From contig JAGRAZ010000011.1 of NCBI GenBank assembly GCA_020434345.1, positions 1-39,292 on the forward strand: 39,292 nucleotides of DNA. The letters run 5' to 3'. The notes under the pieces are model-generated. The model searched no databases and had not been told where the DNA came from. It saw nothing but the letters and a program-made list of their open reading frames with translations. A program made the position numbers and the translations under genes. Below, one piece after another: positions 30,260 through 38,708 of the stretch (position 1 is the stretch's first letter; each line of letters begins with the position of its first letter). Source of the stretch: Bdellovibrionales bacterium. Its GTDB lineage: Bacteria; Bdellovibrionota_G; JALEGL01; JAGRMV01.

Positions 30260-32680
30260 ATGGATAAAATTCGATCACTCTACGAACAGTTAACCCATCA
30301 TGCATGGGCCTATGGGTTGATCCGTTTTGGACTTGTGATCGCATCAATTTTCCTCATTTACAAATACATTATGAGCTCTTGGGGCAGCTGGCTGCGCAAA
30401 AGATGGGGCCTTTTGGACGATTTGTACACAAACAAACAGGTCAAATCCTTTCTTTCTCGTGGTGAGTACTCTTTGGCTGGCGATAAACTCTTAGAAATGG
30501 GCAAAGACCAAAAAGCCGTTGAGGTATTTCAACGGGGTCGTCTGTATAACCGAGCAGCAGATGTCTACATGAAACGAAATGCGATTGCCAAGGCCGCCTT
30601 GATGTTTGAAAAAGCTGGCGACCTTACCAAAGCTGCAAACCTTTATATCGATCAAAAAAGGTATGACCACCTCTTTCAACTTTTTTCAGAAAATAATGCA
30701 CTAGAAGATTTAGGGAAGATCTATGCAAGCAAGAAAGAACATTTTCGTGCTGCTGAAATTTATGAAAAAGCACAAAAGCATGTTGAAGCAGCAAGACAGT
30801 ACATGCAAGCTGGCAAAGAAATCGAAGCAGCAAAAAATCTTGAAACTTTTTTAAATGGCCACACCGCGAGTGGAAACATTTCCAACCCAATGTACAAAGA
30901 TACATTTATCAAAATAGCAAACCAAGCTGGGTTACTATTTGAGAAAAACAAGTACTATGAAAAGGCTTCTCATTATTACATTCAAGGTCAGAATCCTAAA
31001 AAAGCTGCGGAGTGCTTAAACAAAGCTGGAAAACACGAAGAAGCTGGGAAATTGGCCAAACAACATGGTCTTTTGGAAGAAGCTTCACAGTACTATCAAA
31101 ATGCAAACTTAGATATTGAGTCAGCAAAATTGGAAGCCGACCATTTGTACCAAAGTGGACAATTTGAACTTGCCATCGAAAAATACAAACTTTCTGGTGA
31201 TTACTCCAAATGTGCAGAAATTTATACCGATATACAAGATTATCTTAAAGCTGCAGAAATGCATGAAAAAGCCGGTGAACACCGTTTGGCTGCTGAAATA
31301 TTTAAAGATGAAAAAGATTACACACGCGCAGGAGAAAACTTTGAAAAAGCGGGGTTACTCGATGATGCTCTCGATTGTTATAAGCTCGGTAAGCTCGAAC
31401 ACCTTGAACTGGATCTTTTGAGCCGACAAGAGCGTTATGTAGATCTTGCAGAATATTTCTTACGAAGAAAACTTTATGAGCAAGCACTTTCTTCGCTGGA
31501 TCGAGTAAGCAAAAATGATCCGTCATACGCCCAAGCCTGCTCCATAAAGGGTCAAATTTATTACGAACAAAAAAGATTTGAAGAAGCCAAAAAAGAATTT
31601 CAAAAATCAATCGATGGTATTTTAATTCTTAATAAACCAAGTTTAGATACATTGTTTTTCTATGCCAAGTGTGATGCTGAATCAGCCGATGCTGCACTTG
31701 AAATCATTGAAAATAAGCTTGCAGTAAACCAAATTGAATCAGCCGCCATTGAAAAAGCAAAAGAGATTCGCAAACTCATTCAAGAAAAAGCTTTCTCACG
31801 CCTTCAATCTTTTTCACAATTTGTTCATCAGTCTGGCATGCAATCAAATCCTCAATTTTCAGGTGTTCGCCCCATCTCGAACATTCCGCAGATCCAAATT
31901 CAACAACGTTATGCACCGGTACAAGAAATTGGTCGCGGTGGAATGGGTGTTGTTTATCTTGCCAAAGATGCAGTCCTTGATCGAAATGTGGCGCTTAAAA
32001 TACTACCTACAAAAAATCGCGCAGATCAGCGAACCATTGATACATTTTTACGTGAGGCCAAGGCAGCAGCAGCCCTAAACCACCCTAACATTGTCACAGT
32101 GTACGACACTGGCATTCAGGATGGTGATTACTACATCGCCATGGAACACATTGACGGCTATACACTTAAAAAAATCCTCAAGCAGAAGGGGAAATTCTCC
32201 ATTCCGGTTGTAAAAGAAATCGTAAAACAGTTGGTCAAGGCACTTTCCTATGCACATCAAAACAACATCGTTCATCGTGATCTAACAACCAGCAACATTA
32301 TGTGGACAAAGCAAAAGCTTATCAAAATCATGGATTTTGGTCTTGCAAAAGTTGTTCACAAATTACAGAGCGAACAATCTATCATTGGTGGCACTCCTTC
32401 TTTTATGTCTCCCGAACAAACATTGGGCAAACCAGTCGACCATCGCACAGATATTTATTCTCTAGGTATTTGTATTTTTGAAATGTGTTTAGGAACGCTG
32501 CCTTTCACAAAAGGTGATCTCGGATATCATCATCTTCACACAGCACCGCCGGTAGCATGCGAAGTTGATCCATCTGTTCCAAAAGTTTTAAGTGACGCCA
32601 TTTTAAAATGTATGGAAAAGCAACCTGAAGACCGATACCAATCTGTCGAAGAATTGGTTTCAGTTTTGAAAAATATATAA
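30260..32680 (+). CDS. TPR-repeat protein with C-terminal Ser/Thr protein kinase domain
   Basis: The 806-residue protein has one N-terminal membrane helix (about 20-38). A long array of TPR-like helical repeats follows (about 60-480; e.g. AADVYMKRNAIAKAALMFEKAGD, KAAEMHEKAGEHRLAAEIFKD). A Hanks-type kinase domain ends the chain (about 550-806). Kinase motifs are the P-loop IGRGGMGVVY, VALK (K580), HRDLTTSN (H672-N679), DFG (D692) and GTPSFMSPEQ. The catalytic-loop lysine of HRDLKPxN is replaced by Thr (T676), which is unusual for a Ser/Thr kinase. The other catalytic residues are present, so activity is likely but not certain. With a single helix, the TPR and kinase parts would both be on one side, probably the cytosol. 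alr starts 3 bases downstream. Its substrates are unknown. Confidence 0.88.
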   Translation: MDKIRSLYEQLTHHAWAYGLIRFGLVIASIFLIYKYIMSSWGSWLRKRWGLLDDLYTNKQVKSFLSRGEYSLAGDKLLEMGKDQKAVEVFQRGRLYNRAADVYMKRNAIAKAALMFEKAGDLTKAANLYIDQKRYDHLFQLFSENNALEDLGKIYASKKEHFRAAEIYEKAQKHVEAARQYMQAGKEIEAAKNLETFLNGHTASGNISNPMYKDTFIKIANQAGLLFEKNKYYEKASHYYIQGQNPKKAAECLNKAGKHEEAGKLAKQHGLLEEASQYYQNANLDIESAKLEADHLYQSGQFELAIEKYKLSGDYSKCAEIYTDIQDYLKAAEMHEKAGEHRLAAEIFKDEKDYTRAGENFEKAGLLDDALDCYKLGKLEHLELDLLSRQERYVDLAEYFLRRKLYEQALSSLDRVSKNDPSYAQACSIKGQIYYEQKRFEEAKKEFQKSIDGILILNKPSLDTLFFYAKCDAESADAALEIIENKLAVNQIESAAIEKAKEIRKLIQEKAFSRLQSFSQFVHQSGMQSNPQFSGVRPISNIPQIQIQQRYAPVQEIGRGGMGVVYLAKDAVLDRNVALKILPTKNRADQRTIDTFLREAKAAAALNHPNIVTVYDTGIQDGDYYIAMEHIDGYTLKKILKQKGKFSIPVVKEIVKQLVKALSYAHQNNIVHRDLTTSNIMWTKQKLIKIMDFGLAKVVHKLQSEQSIIGGTPSFMSPEQTLGKPVDHRTDIYSLGICIFEMCLGTLPFTKGDLGYHHLHTAPPVACEVDPSVPKVLSDAILKCMEKQPEDRYQSVEELVSVLKNI

Positions 32681-32683
32681 AAC

Positions 32684-33790
32684 ATGATGTTTCCTTCCAA
32701 CGTGTATCACTCGTCTGTAGCAGAAATTTCTAAAACTGCGCTTTTATCAAACGTTCAATTTTTACAAAAACAGTGTCCACCCCAAACAAAGCTTCTTCCA
32801 ATGATTAAAACCAATGCTTATGGTCATGGCATGCATATCGTAAGTCAAATGTTGGCACATATACCGATTGCTGGATTTGGTGTTGCCAATATTGCTGAAG
32901 CCATGGAACTTCGAAATCGTGGCATACGACATCCCATTTTAAGTTTTGGCCGCATCAACGCATCCATTGTTGAGATGGCAAAGCATCATCAAATTACAGT
33001 TGTTCTTCACCATATTGAGGACATCAAGCTTCTGGCAGCAAATCCTTACCCATGCGATTTTCATCTTGAACTTGAAACTGGTATGAATCGTTTAGGTCTA
33101 ACCGAGCATGATTTGGATAATCAGCTCAAAAACCTTAAAGCACTTTCTTCCCACTTCAAAGGTGTGTTTTCACATTTTTCTGAGTCAGAAAACACAGACG
33201 GCACTTTCACACAAAATCAAATGCAAAATTTTAAAACAATCACTAAAAAGATTCAAAATATCGTTCCACATAAACTCATACAACACATCAGTAACAGCGG
33301 ATCAATTCTTCTCCATCCAGAATTTGGACTTGATTGGGTCCGACCCGGCATCGCCTTATATGGATTTGATCCATCCGGACACATAAATTCCTCACTTCAA
33401 CCCGTTCTTTCTTGGAAGGCCCCCATCATACAAATCAAAAAAATCCAAAAAGGGGACGCAGTTGGCTACGGAAGAGCGTTTATTGCTCCTCAATCCATGA
33501 CCATAGCAACAATTCCTGTAGGATATGGAGACGGGTTTTTACGTTTGTACAAAGAAGTCGGTGTTGGATATCGACAGCATCGTGTAAAAATCATTGGCAA
33601 TATATGTATGGACATGATGATGATCGATATTAGCCATATCCAGTCCCCACAGCTTCATGATGAAGTCTATATTCTTGGGCCCGGATATCATGGGGAAGCA
33701 ACGGCAGATGAATTTTCAAAAGTTGACCAAACCATTAGCTATGAAGTACTTAGTAGAATTTCAAGCAGGGTGCTTCGAATAGAATCATGA
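32684..33790 (+). CDS. alr: Alanine racemase
   Basis: This fold-type III PLP enzyme converts L- to D-alanine for peptidoglycan. Motifs are AEISKTALLSNVQFL (13-27), the PLP lysine in MIKTNAYGHG (K42), the VGYGRAF and VGYGDGFLR stretches, where the second catalytic Tyr lies, and GNICMDMMMIDIS. Length is 368 residues, standard for Alr. It starts 3 bases after the kinase stop and its end overlaps the mlaE-like start by four bases. It is therefore translated in the same operon as the kinase and lipid-transport genes, which links envelope precursor supply and outer-membrane lipid homeostasis. Start is ATG 32684 or the next ATG at 32687. Confidence 0.93.
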   Translation: MMFPSNVYHSSVAEISKTALLSNVQFLQKQCPPQTKLLPMIKTNAYGHGMHIVSQMLAHIPIAGFGVANIAEAMELRNRGIRHPILSFGRINASIVEMAKHHQITVVLHHIEDIKLLAANPYPCDFHLELETGMNRLGLTEHDLDNQLKNLKALSSHFKGVFSHFSESENTDGTFTQNQMQNFKTITKKIQNIVPHKLIQHISNSGSILLHPEFGLDWVRPGIALYGFDPSGHINSSLQPVLSWKAPIIQIKKIQKGDAVGYGRAFIAPQSMTIATIPVGYGDGFLRLYKEVGVGYRQHRVKIIGNICMDMMMIDISHIQSPQLHDEVYILGPGYHGEATADEFSKVDQTISYEVLSRISSRVLRIES

Positions 33791-34593
33791 TGAAACAGAT
33801 TATACATTCGTTTATCTCGTCTATAGGTAAATCCATACTAACACTGCAACCCTTTATGAAAGAAAAAACGCATCAGCTTGGTGAGTTCTTTCTTTTTTTA
33901 CGAGACACCGTTAAACTTATTCACCCAGCAACTCTGCGATACAATTTAGTCATCAAACATTTTAAACTCATGGGTGTCGATTCTTTTTTCATCATCTCAC
34001 TGACGTCTGTTTTTACAGGCATGGTCATGGCCCTTCAAATGGGTAGAGCTTTTTCACTGTTCCAAGCAGAAACATTAACGGGGGCTGTTTCAGCAATTGC
34101 TGTTTCTAAAGAGCTCGCTCCTGTCCTTGCTTCACTCATGTTTACCGCACGTGTTGGGTCATCCATGGCAGCACAGCTTGGCACCATGCGTGTAACACAA
34201 CAAATTGACGCGCTATCTTCTATGGCAGTCAATCCAATGGATTACTTGATTTTGCCACGTTTTTTAGCAACAGTTTTGGTTTTACCCTTTTTAACTGCAA
34301 TGTTTGATTTTGTTAGTATGATGGGAAGCTACGTTGTGGGGGTAAAATTACTTCATATTGATCACGCCGCATTTGTCGAACGAACGATCCATTATATGGA
34401 GATATCCTACATTGTAGAGGGGATCTTTAAAGCTGCGTTTTTTGGTTTAATTATTAGCACTGTATCTTGTTTCAAAGGATTTCATGCGAAGGGAGGCGCA
34501 GAAGGTGTGGGAAGAGTCACAACACAGGCCGTTGTAGTGTCATCAGTTTGTGTTTTGGTATCTGATTACTTTCTCACTGCTCTGCTTTTCTGA
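33787..34593 (+). CDS. mlaE: MlaE-family ABC permease (phospholipid transport)
   Basis: The 268-residue inner-membrane protein of the MlaE/YrbE family shows the expected core: ISLTSVFTGMVMALQMGRAFS, then GAVSAIAVSKELAPVLASLMFTARVGSSMAAQLGTMRVTQQIDALSSMAVNP, whose ELAP..A.....R.G..........M....QI.AL pattern is diagnostic, and ILPRFLATVLVLPFLT. It pairs with the MlaF ATPase and MlaD MCE protein encoded next to it, to move phospholipid between membranes. It starts within the alr stop (ATGA overlap) and ends 2 bases before the next gene. Direction of lipid movement is not shown by sequence. Confidence 0.92.
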   Translation: MMKQIIHSFISSIGKSILTLQPFMKEKTHQLGEFFLFLRDTVKLIHPATLRYNLVIKHFKLMGVDSFFIISLTSVFTGMVMALQMGRAFSLFQAETLTGAVSAIAVSKELAPVLASLMFTARVGSSMAAQLGTMRVTQQIDALSSMAVNPMDYLILPRFLATVLVLPFLTAMFDFVSMMGSYVVGVKLLHIDHAAFVERTIHYMEISYIVEGIFKAAFFGLIISTVSCFKGFHAKGGAEGVGRVTTQAVVVSSVCVLVSDYFLTALLF

Positions 34594-34595
34594 TC

Positions 34596-35339
34596 ATGAT
34601 TCGCGTTCGAAACTTACATAAATCTTTTGGAAACCAGCATGTTCTTCGCGGTATCAATCTGGATATTGAACCGAAAAGTATCACATGCGTTATGGGCAGC
34701 AGTGGAACAGGTAAATCAGTATTTATTAAGCTACTCATTGGACTTCTTGAAGCAGATCAAGGAGAAATTATCATCGATGGAGAATCCATTGTTGGCATTT
34801 CAGAAAAACAAATGAACCGCATACGAATGAAAATGGGCATGCTTTTCCAAGACGCTGCACTTTTTGATGATATGGACGTGATGGAAAATGTTGCTTTCCC
34901 CTTAACTGAGCATACAGATATGTTTGAGGATGAAATTCAAGATCGTGTCATCAAAAAACTTAAAGAAGTAGGCCTAGAAAACATCGAACACAAGCTTCCT
35001 TCAGAGCTGTCTGGAGGTATGAGAAAGCGCGTGGGGTTAGCAAGAGCGCTTATGCTTGATCCAAAAATCATCTTTTTTGATGAACCTACAACTGGCCTAG
35101 ACCCCATCATGACCAGTCAAATCGGTGACTTAATTTTGCAAACCCATCAAAGATATGATGTAACCTTTATTATTATTAATCATGATGTAAACTTGAGCTA
35201 TAAGGTGGCCAATAAAATCGTGATGTTTGATGAAGGGCGAGTTGCAGAAGATACAACTCCACAGGGATTGATACACACCAAACATCCGTTTGTAAGGAAG
35301 TTTTTCGCTGCGCATTTTGATATGGAGAAACATCGGTGA
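34596..35339 (+). CDS. mlaF: MlaF-family ABC ATPase (phospholipid transport)
   Basis: The 247-residue ATPase has Walker A GSSGTGKS (34-41), a Q-loop in LFQDAALFDDMDV, the signature LSGGMRKR (with M as usual in MlaF), Walker B IIFFDEPTTGLDP, and the H-loop in IIINHDV. LSGGM and the DDMDV stretch fit the Mla branch of ABC ATPases. It would energise the MlaE permease. The 3' end overlaps the MlaD-like gene (GTGA), so all three are translationally coupled. Length is close to E. coli MlaF. Confidence 0.93.
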   Translation: MIRVRNLHKSFGNQHVLRGINLDIEPKSITCVMGSSGTGKSVFIKLLIGLLEADQGEIIIDGESIVGISEKQMNRIRMKMGMLFQDAALFDDMDVMENVAFPLTEHTDMFEDEIQDRVIKKLKEVGLENIEHKLPSELSGGMRKRVGLARALMLDPKIIFFDEPTTGLDPIMTSQIGDLILQTHQRYDVTFIIINHDVNLSYKVANKIVMFDEGRVAEDTTPQGLIHTKHPFVRKFFAAHFDMEKHR

Positions 35340-36763
35340 AACAAAATAAACAACATTTTGAGTTCTATGTTGGAGTTTTCGCACTTTTTGCTTTTGCCGT
35401 TATTATTTGGATGTCTCTCGAAGTTAATCGCAATTCCAACATTGCTGGGAAAACCAATACGTATTATGCCGACTTTGATTCAGTTACAGGACTTGTCCCC
35501 AAAATTCCTGTTGAAGTCTCGGGCATTATTGCAGGATATGTAGACACAATTGAACTTGTAAACAATAAGGCGCGTGTTGGCATCATCATGCGACGAGATG
35601 TAAAGGTATACAAAAATGCTATTTTGTTGATTCGTGACCGAGGTGTACTGGGTGATCGATATGTTGTACTTCTTCCGGGCTCTGAATCTGAAGTTCTTTT
35701 GTCTGATGGTGATTTTATTCTTCACACACAATCCATGAGCGATTTTGAAAAACTGACACAAAACCTTGCAGAAACCGCAACCATACTTAAAGAACTTGTA
35801 CAATCAGACAACCCTGAAGGTGCGCTTGGCCAGACCATAGTTAATTTACGAAACGTAACGGGTAAAATTGATGAGATGGTTGCAGACAACAAAGAGACCA
35901 TCAATCGAATTTTAGACAATATTGATTCACTTACACACCAAATTGATCAAATTTCGAAAGAAAATCGAAAACAAATTCATGAAATGATTAGTTCGTTCCA
36001 TTCTGTCGCTGATTCACTCGCTCTTTTAACCAGAGAAGGCGGCGACATCGATGAAGCCGCATACCAACTTCGACAAACCATGGAGAAAGTGAACCATATT
36101 GTTACAAAGCTTGATCAAGGTGAGGGAACCATTGGCCGACTTCTTCAAGACGACACCACCGTCGACAGCATCAATGAATCACTTGATGGTATCAATAACT
36201 CTTTAGGACTTTTTAGACGCGTACAATTAAAGTTTCGTTACCGCGGTGAGTTTCTTGCACAAACCACTGAACTTCAAAATCAATTTGGTATCTCACTGTA
36301 TGTTGCACCTGATAAATACGTTCTCTTAGAATTTAACGACGCGCCTGTAGGAGAAATCAATGTAGTAGATACAACAATAGAATCAGGTGGCACGACTACA
36401 ACCACACGTAGTATTCAAACCAACAGTGATCTAACCATTACGTTTATGTTTGCCAAACGAATTCGGGATGCATCTTTACGTGTTGGTTTAATTCGAAGTC
36501 ATGGTGGCGTTGGTCTTGACTGGTATTTCTTTAAAGACCATCTTGTACTTTCCGGTGAGGTCTTTAACCTTGGTCGACCCAATGACAATCCTTTTGTGAG
36601 AGTATATGGTTCAGCACTTTTGTTTAACCACTTTATTCTAACCGCGGGTGTTGATGACTTGATGTCTGACAATGACCGTGTCAACCCCTTCGTAGGTGTA
36701 GGCTTACAGTTTACGGATAATGACTTTAAAGCATTGATACCAGCCGTTCGTGGCGGTCTCTAA
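35336..36763 (+). CDS. MlaD-like MCE protein with long beta-rich C-terminal extension
   Basis: Starting at GTG within the mlaF stop, the 475-residue protein has an N-terminal membrane helix (about 9-29) and one MCE domain (about 35-120, FDSVTGLVPKIPVEVSGIIAGYV ... RDRGVLGDRYVVLLPG). A helical/coiled-coil stretch follows (about 165-270). The last 180 residues look beta-rich (FRYRGEFLAQT, FGISLYVAPDKYVLLEFND, GLDWYFFKDHLVLSGEVFNLG, NHFILTAGVDDLM, FVGVGLQF), so it could reach and insert into the outer membrane; that is inference. Typical MlaD is about 180 residues, so this is a much longer form. The final 15 residues are repeated as a remnant at 36869-36928. It would receive phospholipid in the MlaE/F complex. 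Confidence 0.85.
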   Translation: MKQNKQHFEFYVGVFALFAFAVIIWMSLEVNRNSNIAGKTNTYYADFDSVTGLVPKIPVEVSGIIAGYVDTIELVNNKARVGIIMRRDVKVYKNAILLIRDRGVLGDRYVVLLPGSESEVLLSDGDFILHTQSMSDFEKLTQNLAETATILKELVQSDNPEGALGQTIVNLRNVTGKIDEMVADNKETINRILDNIDSLTHQIDQISKENRKQIHEMISSFHSVADSLALLTREGGDIDEAAYQLRQTMEKVNHIVTKLDQGEGTIGRLLQDDTTVDSINESLDGINNSLGLFRRVQLKFRYRGEFLAQTTELQNQFGISLYVAPDKYVLLEFNDAPVGEINVVDTTIESGGTTTTTRSIQTNSDLTITFMFAKRIRDASLRVGLIRSHGGVGLDWYFFKDHLVLSGEVFNLGRPNDNPFVRVYGSALLFNHFILTAGVDDLMSDNDRVNPFVGVGLQFTDNDFKALIPAVRGGL

Positions 36764-36767
36764 ATTA

Positions 36768-36868
36768 TTACTTTTCACTCGCAAATGGGTGAATAGTAAA
36801 AAAATCACATTTTTTTACCAGAGGGAAAAAGCGTTTTTTCCTTCTACATTTTGGCGAAGGCCAAAATG
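36768..36868. repeat. Cluster of four consecutive hairpins
   Basis: In order: TTACT-T-TTCAC/GTGAA-T-AGTAA (36768-36799), GTAAAAAAA/TTTTTTTAC (36796-36818, overlapping the first), GGAAAAA/TTTTTCC (36824-36841), and a perfect CATTTTGGC-GAAG-GCCAAAATG (36847-36868). They start a few bases after the MlaD stop and end exactly where the duplicated tail begins. The third is terminator-like but its T-run is inside the stem. Confidence 0.6.
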
Positions 36869-36928
36869 CAACAACTGTCGGATAATGATTTTAAAGCACT
36901 TATTCCTGCTGTTCGCGGTGGATTGTAA
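36869..36928 (+). pseudogene. Remnant of the 3' end of an mlaD-like gene
   Basis: QQLSDNDFKALIPAVRGGL then TAA repeats the tail of the MlaD-like protein (LQFTDNDFKALIPAVRGGL). Fifteen consecutive residues are identical, while 9 of the 15 codons differ, all silently. Upstream similarity stops at the hairpin ending 36868. It is most likely the surviving tail of a second mlaD copy or a displaced orthologue, not a gene in its own right. Confidence 0.7.
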
Positions 36929-36992
36929 TCCTATAGCAATGATGTAAAAAATACCTTTCTTGAACCTTTTGTCCTTGCTGCATATAAAAGCA

Positions 36993-37021
36993 TTGACTCC
37001 TTTGTTGTTGATCGTTACATG
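36993..37021 (+). promoter_or_regulatory. Possible purH promoter
   Basis: TTGACT (36993-36998), a 17-base spacer and TACATG (37016-37021) lie 35 bases before the purH ATG. The -35 is near-consensus (5 of 6), the -10 weaker. Confidence 0.4.
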
Positions 37022-37042
37022 AGTCGTGGACTTAAAAGCCCT

Positions 37043-37048
37043 AAGGAG
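37043..37048 (+). promoter_or_regulatory. purH: Ribosome-binding site of purH
   Basis: AAGGAG lies 8 bases before the ATG at 37057 and is one of the best Shine-Dalgarno matches in the window. It fixes the purH start. Confidence 0.75.
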
Positions 37049-37056
37049 AAGTCGCC

Positions 37057-38613
37057 ATGTCACTTGTAAAACCTACACGCGCACTCATAAGCGTATCTGA
37101 CAAAACCCATCTAGAAGATCTTGTACAAACCTTACAAAAATACAACATTTCGATTCTATCCACAGGTGGAACCTTTGATCGTATCAAAAGCTTAGGCGCT
37201 GAGGTTGTAGAAGTTGCTCAATATACCAAAAGCCCAGAAATTCTTGATGGTCGGGTAAAAACTTTACACCCTAAAATCCACGGTGGACTTTTAGGTGTTC
37301 GAAACAACTCTTCTCATCAAGAACAGATGAAAAAAAACGACATCGAGAACATTGATATCGTTATTGTTAATCTCTACCCTTTTGAACAAACCGTTCAAAA
37401 GGACCCAACTTTTGAACAAGCCATTGAACAAATTGATATTGGTGGTCCCTCCATGCTTCGCAGCGCTGCAAAAAACCACGCTTTTGTGACTGCCTTAATT
37501 CAACCTTCTCAGTACAAAGAACTATCAGATGAACTTGATGCAAACCAAGGTTCGATCTCTCTTGCGTTTCGAAAAAAGTGCGCACTCCAGGTTTTTGAAA
37601 AAACAGCTCTGTATGATGCAAGCATTGCAAAATATTTCCAAAGATCTCAAAGTGATTTTCCAACTGTTTTTCCTATGGGATTAGAAGAGAAGCTGCCTTT
37701 ACGGTATGGTGAAAACCCTCACCAACGGGCTTCTTTTACACTGACGTCAGATCAGCTTCATAAAAGTATGATCGATCATATCCTGCAAGGCAAAACACTT
37801 TCATACAATAATCTGATTGACATGCACGCAGCCGTTGACCTCATGCTTGATGTGCAAAAGGATTTTACAGTTGGTATTTTTAAACATACCAATCCTTGCG
37901 GTGTGGCAAGATCTACAAAGTCTCTAGCTGACGCATACAATATGGCCTTGGCGTGTGATCGCACCTCAGCATTTGGGGGGATTGTTATTTTTTCACATGA
38001 AGTTGATGAAAATACAGCACAAAGTTGCACACAAATTTTTACAGAAATTGTGGTTGCACCGGGCTTTTCTGAAAAAGCCAAAATAATTTTTTCAAAAAAG
38101 AAAAATATTCGTCTATTGCAAATTGATTTTGATCAAGCAAATGAACAAATGTTTGGTTTTGAAATCAAGCGTGTATTAGATGGCTTTCTTATTCAAGATC
38201 GTGACCGAAGCATTGAGAACATTGAAACTTGCAAAATTGTAACCGAAAGAAAGCCAACCGCAGCGGAGCTATCAGCCATGGATTTAGCATGGAGAGTCAC
38301 AAAGCATGTAAAATCCAATGCCATTGTTTTAACTGATGATCATAAAACGTTGGGTATTGGCGCAGGTCAAATGAGTCGAGTGGATTCCACAAAGATTGCC
38401 TTATCTCGAATCCAAAACAGCAAACACAATGTTCTTGCACTTGGGTCAGATGCATTTTTTCCATTTCGTGATAGCATTGACTTGATTGCACAAAAGGGTG
38501 TTACGTGCGTGATTCAACCCGGCGGTTCAGTTCGTGACGATGAAGTCATTGAAGCAGCCAATGAGCATCATATTTCAATGATCTTCACATCTGTACGACA
38601 CTTCAAACACTAG
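37057..38613 (+). CDS. purH: Bifunctional AICAR formyltransferase/IMP cyclohydrolase
   Basis: The 518-residue enzyme carries out the last two steps of IMP synthesis. The N-terminal cyclohydrolase (MGS-like) domain shows RALISVSDKTHLEDL, ILSTGGTFDRIK, VKTLHPKIHGGLL, IVIVNLYPFEQTV and IDIGGPSMLRSAAKNH. The formyltransferase part has LRYGENPHQRASF, FKHTNPCGVA, the catalytic-type TSAFGGIVIF, SNAIVLTDDHKTLGIGAGQMSR and the final QPGGSVRDDEVI. All are in order and length is normal. The neighbouring purD confirms a purine cluster on the plus strand. Confidence 0.97.
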   Translation: MSLVKPTRALISVSDKTHLEDLVQTLQKYNISILSTGGTFDRIKSLGAEVVEVAQYTKSPEILDGRVKTLHPKIHGGLLGVRNNSSHQEQMKKNDIENIDIVIVNLYPFEQTVQKDPTFEQAIEQIDIGGPSMLRSAAKNHAFVTALIQPSQYKELSDELDANQGSISLAFRKKCALQVFEKTALYDASIAKYFQRSQSDFPTVFPMGLEEKLPLRYGENPHQRASFTLTSDQLHKSMIDHILQGKTLSYNNLIDMHAAVDLMLDVQKDFTVGIFKHTNPCGVARSTKSLADAYNMALACDRTSAFGGIVIFSHEVDENTAQSCTQIFTEIVVAPGFSEKAKIIFSKKKNIRLLQIDFDQANEQMFGFEIKRVLDGFLIQDRDRSIENIETCKIVTERKPTAAELSAMDLAWRVTKHVKSNAIVLTDDHKTLGIGAGQMSRVDSTKIALSRIQNSKHNVLALGSDAFFPFRDSIDLIAQKGVTCVIQPGGSVRDDEVIEAANEHHISMIFTSVRHFKH

Positions 38614-38708
38614 AGAATACTTACCATATATAACCATACGTACTGGGTACATATGACACATTTTTTGATTGGTTGACCCAAATAATTTTTCACGTTAGAG
38701 CTAGACCC

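Noticed and set aside
36750-36947. Plus-strand 65-codon frame across the hairpin cluster
   Set aside because: It begins inside the MlaD-like gene in another frame and crosses all hairpins; composition is lysine/phenylalanine-rich as expected of A/T runs. The meaningful homology is in a different frame.
36929-37056. Purine riboswitch ahead of purH
   Set aside because: The 128-base leader shows a promoter-like pair and a good ribosome-binding site but not the three-way junction or conserved loops of a purine riboswitch.
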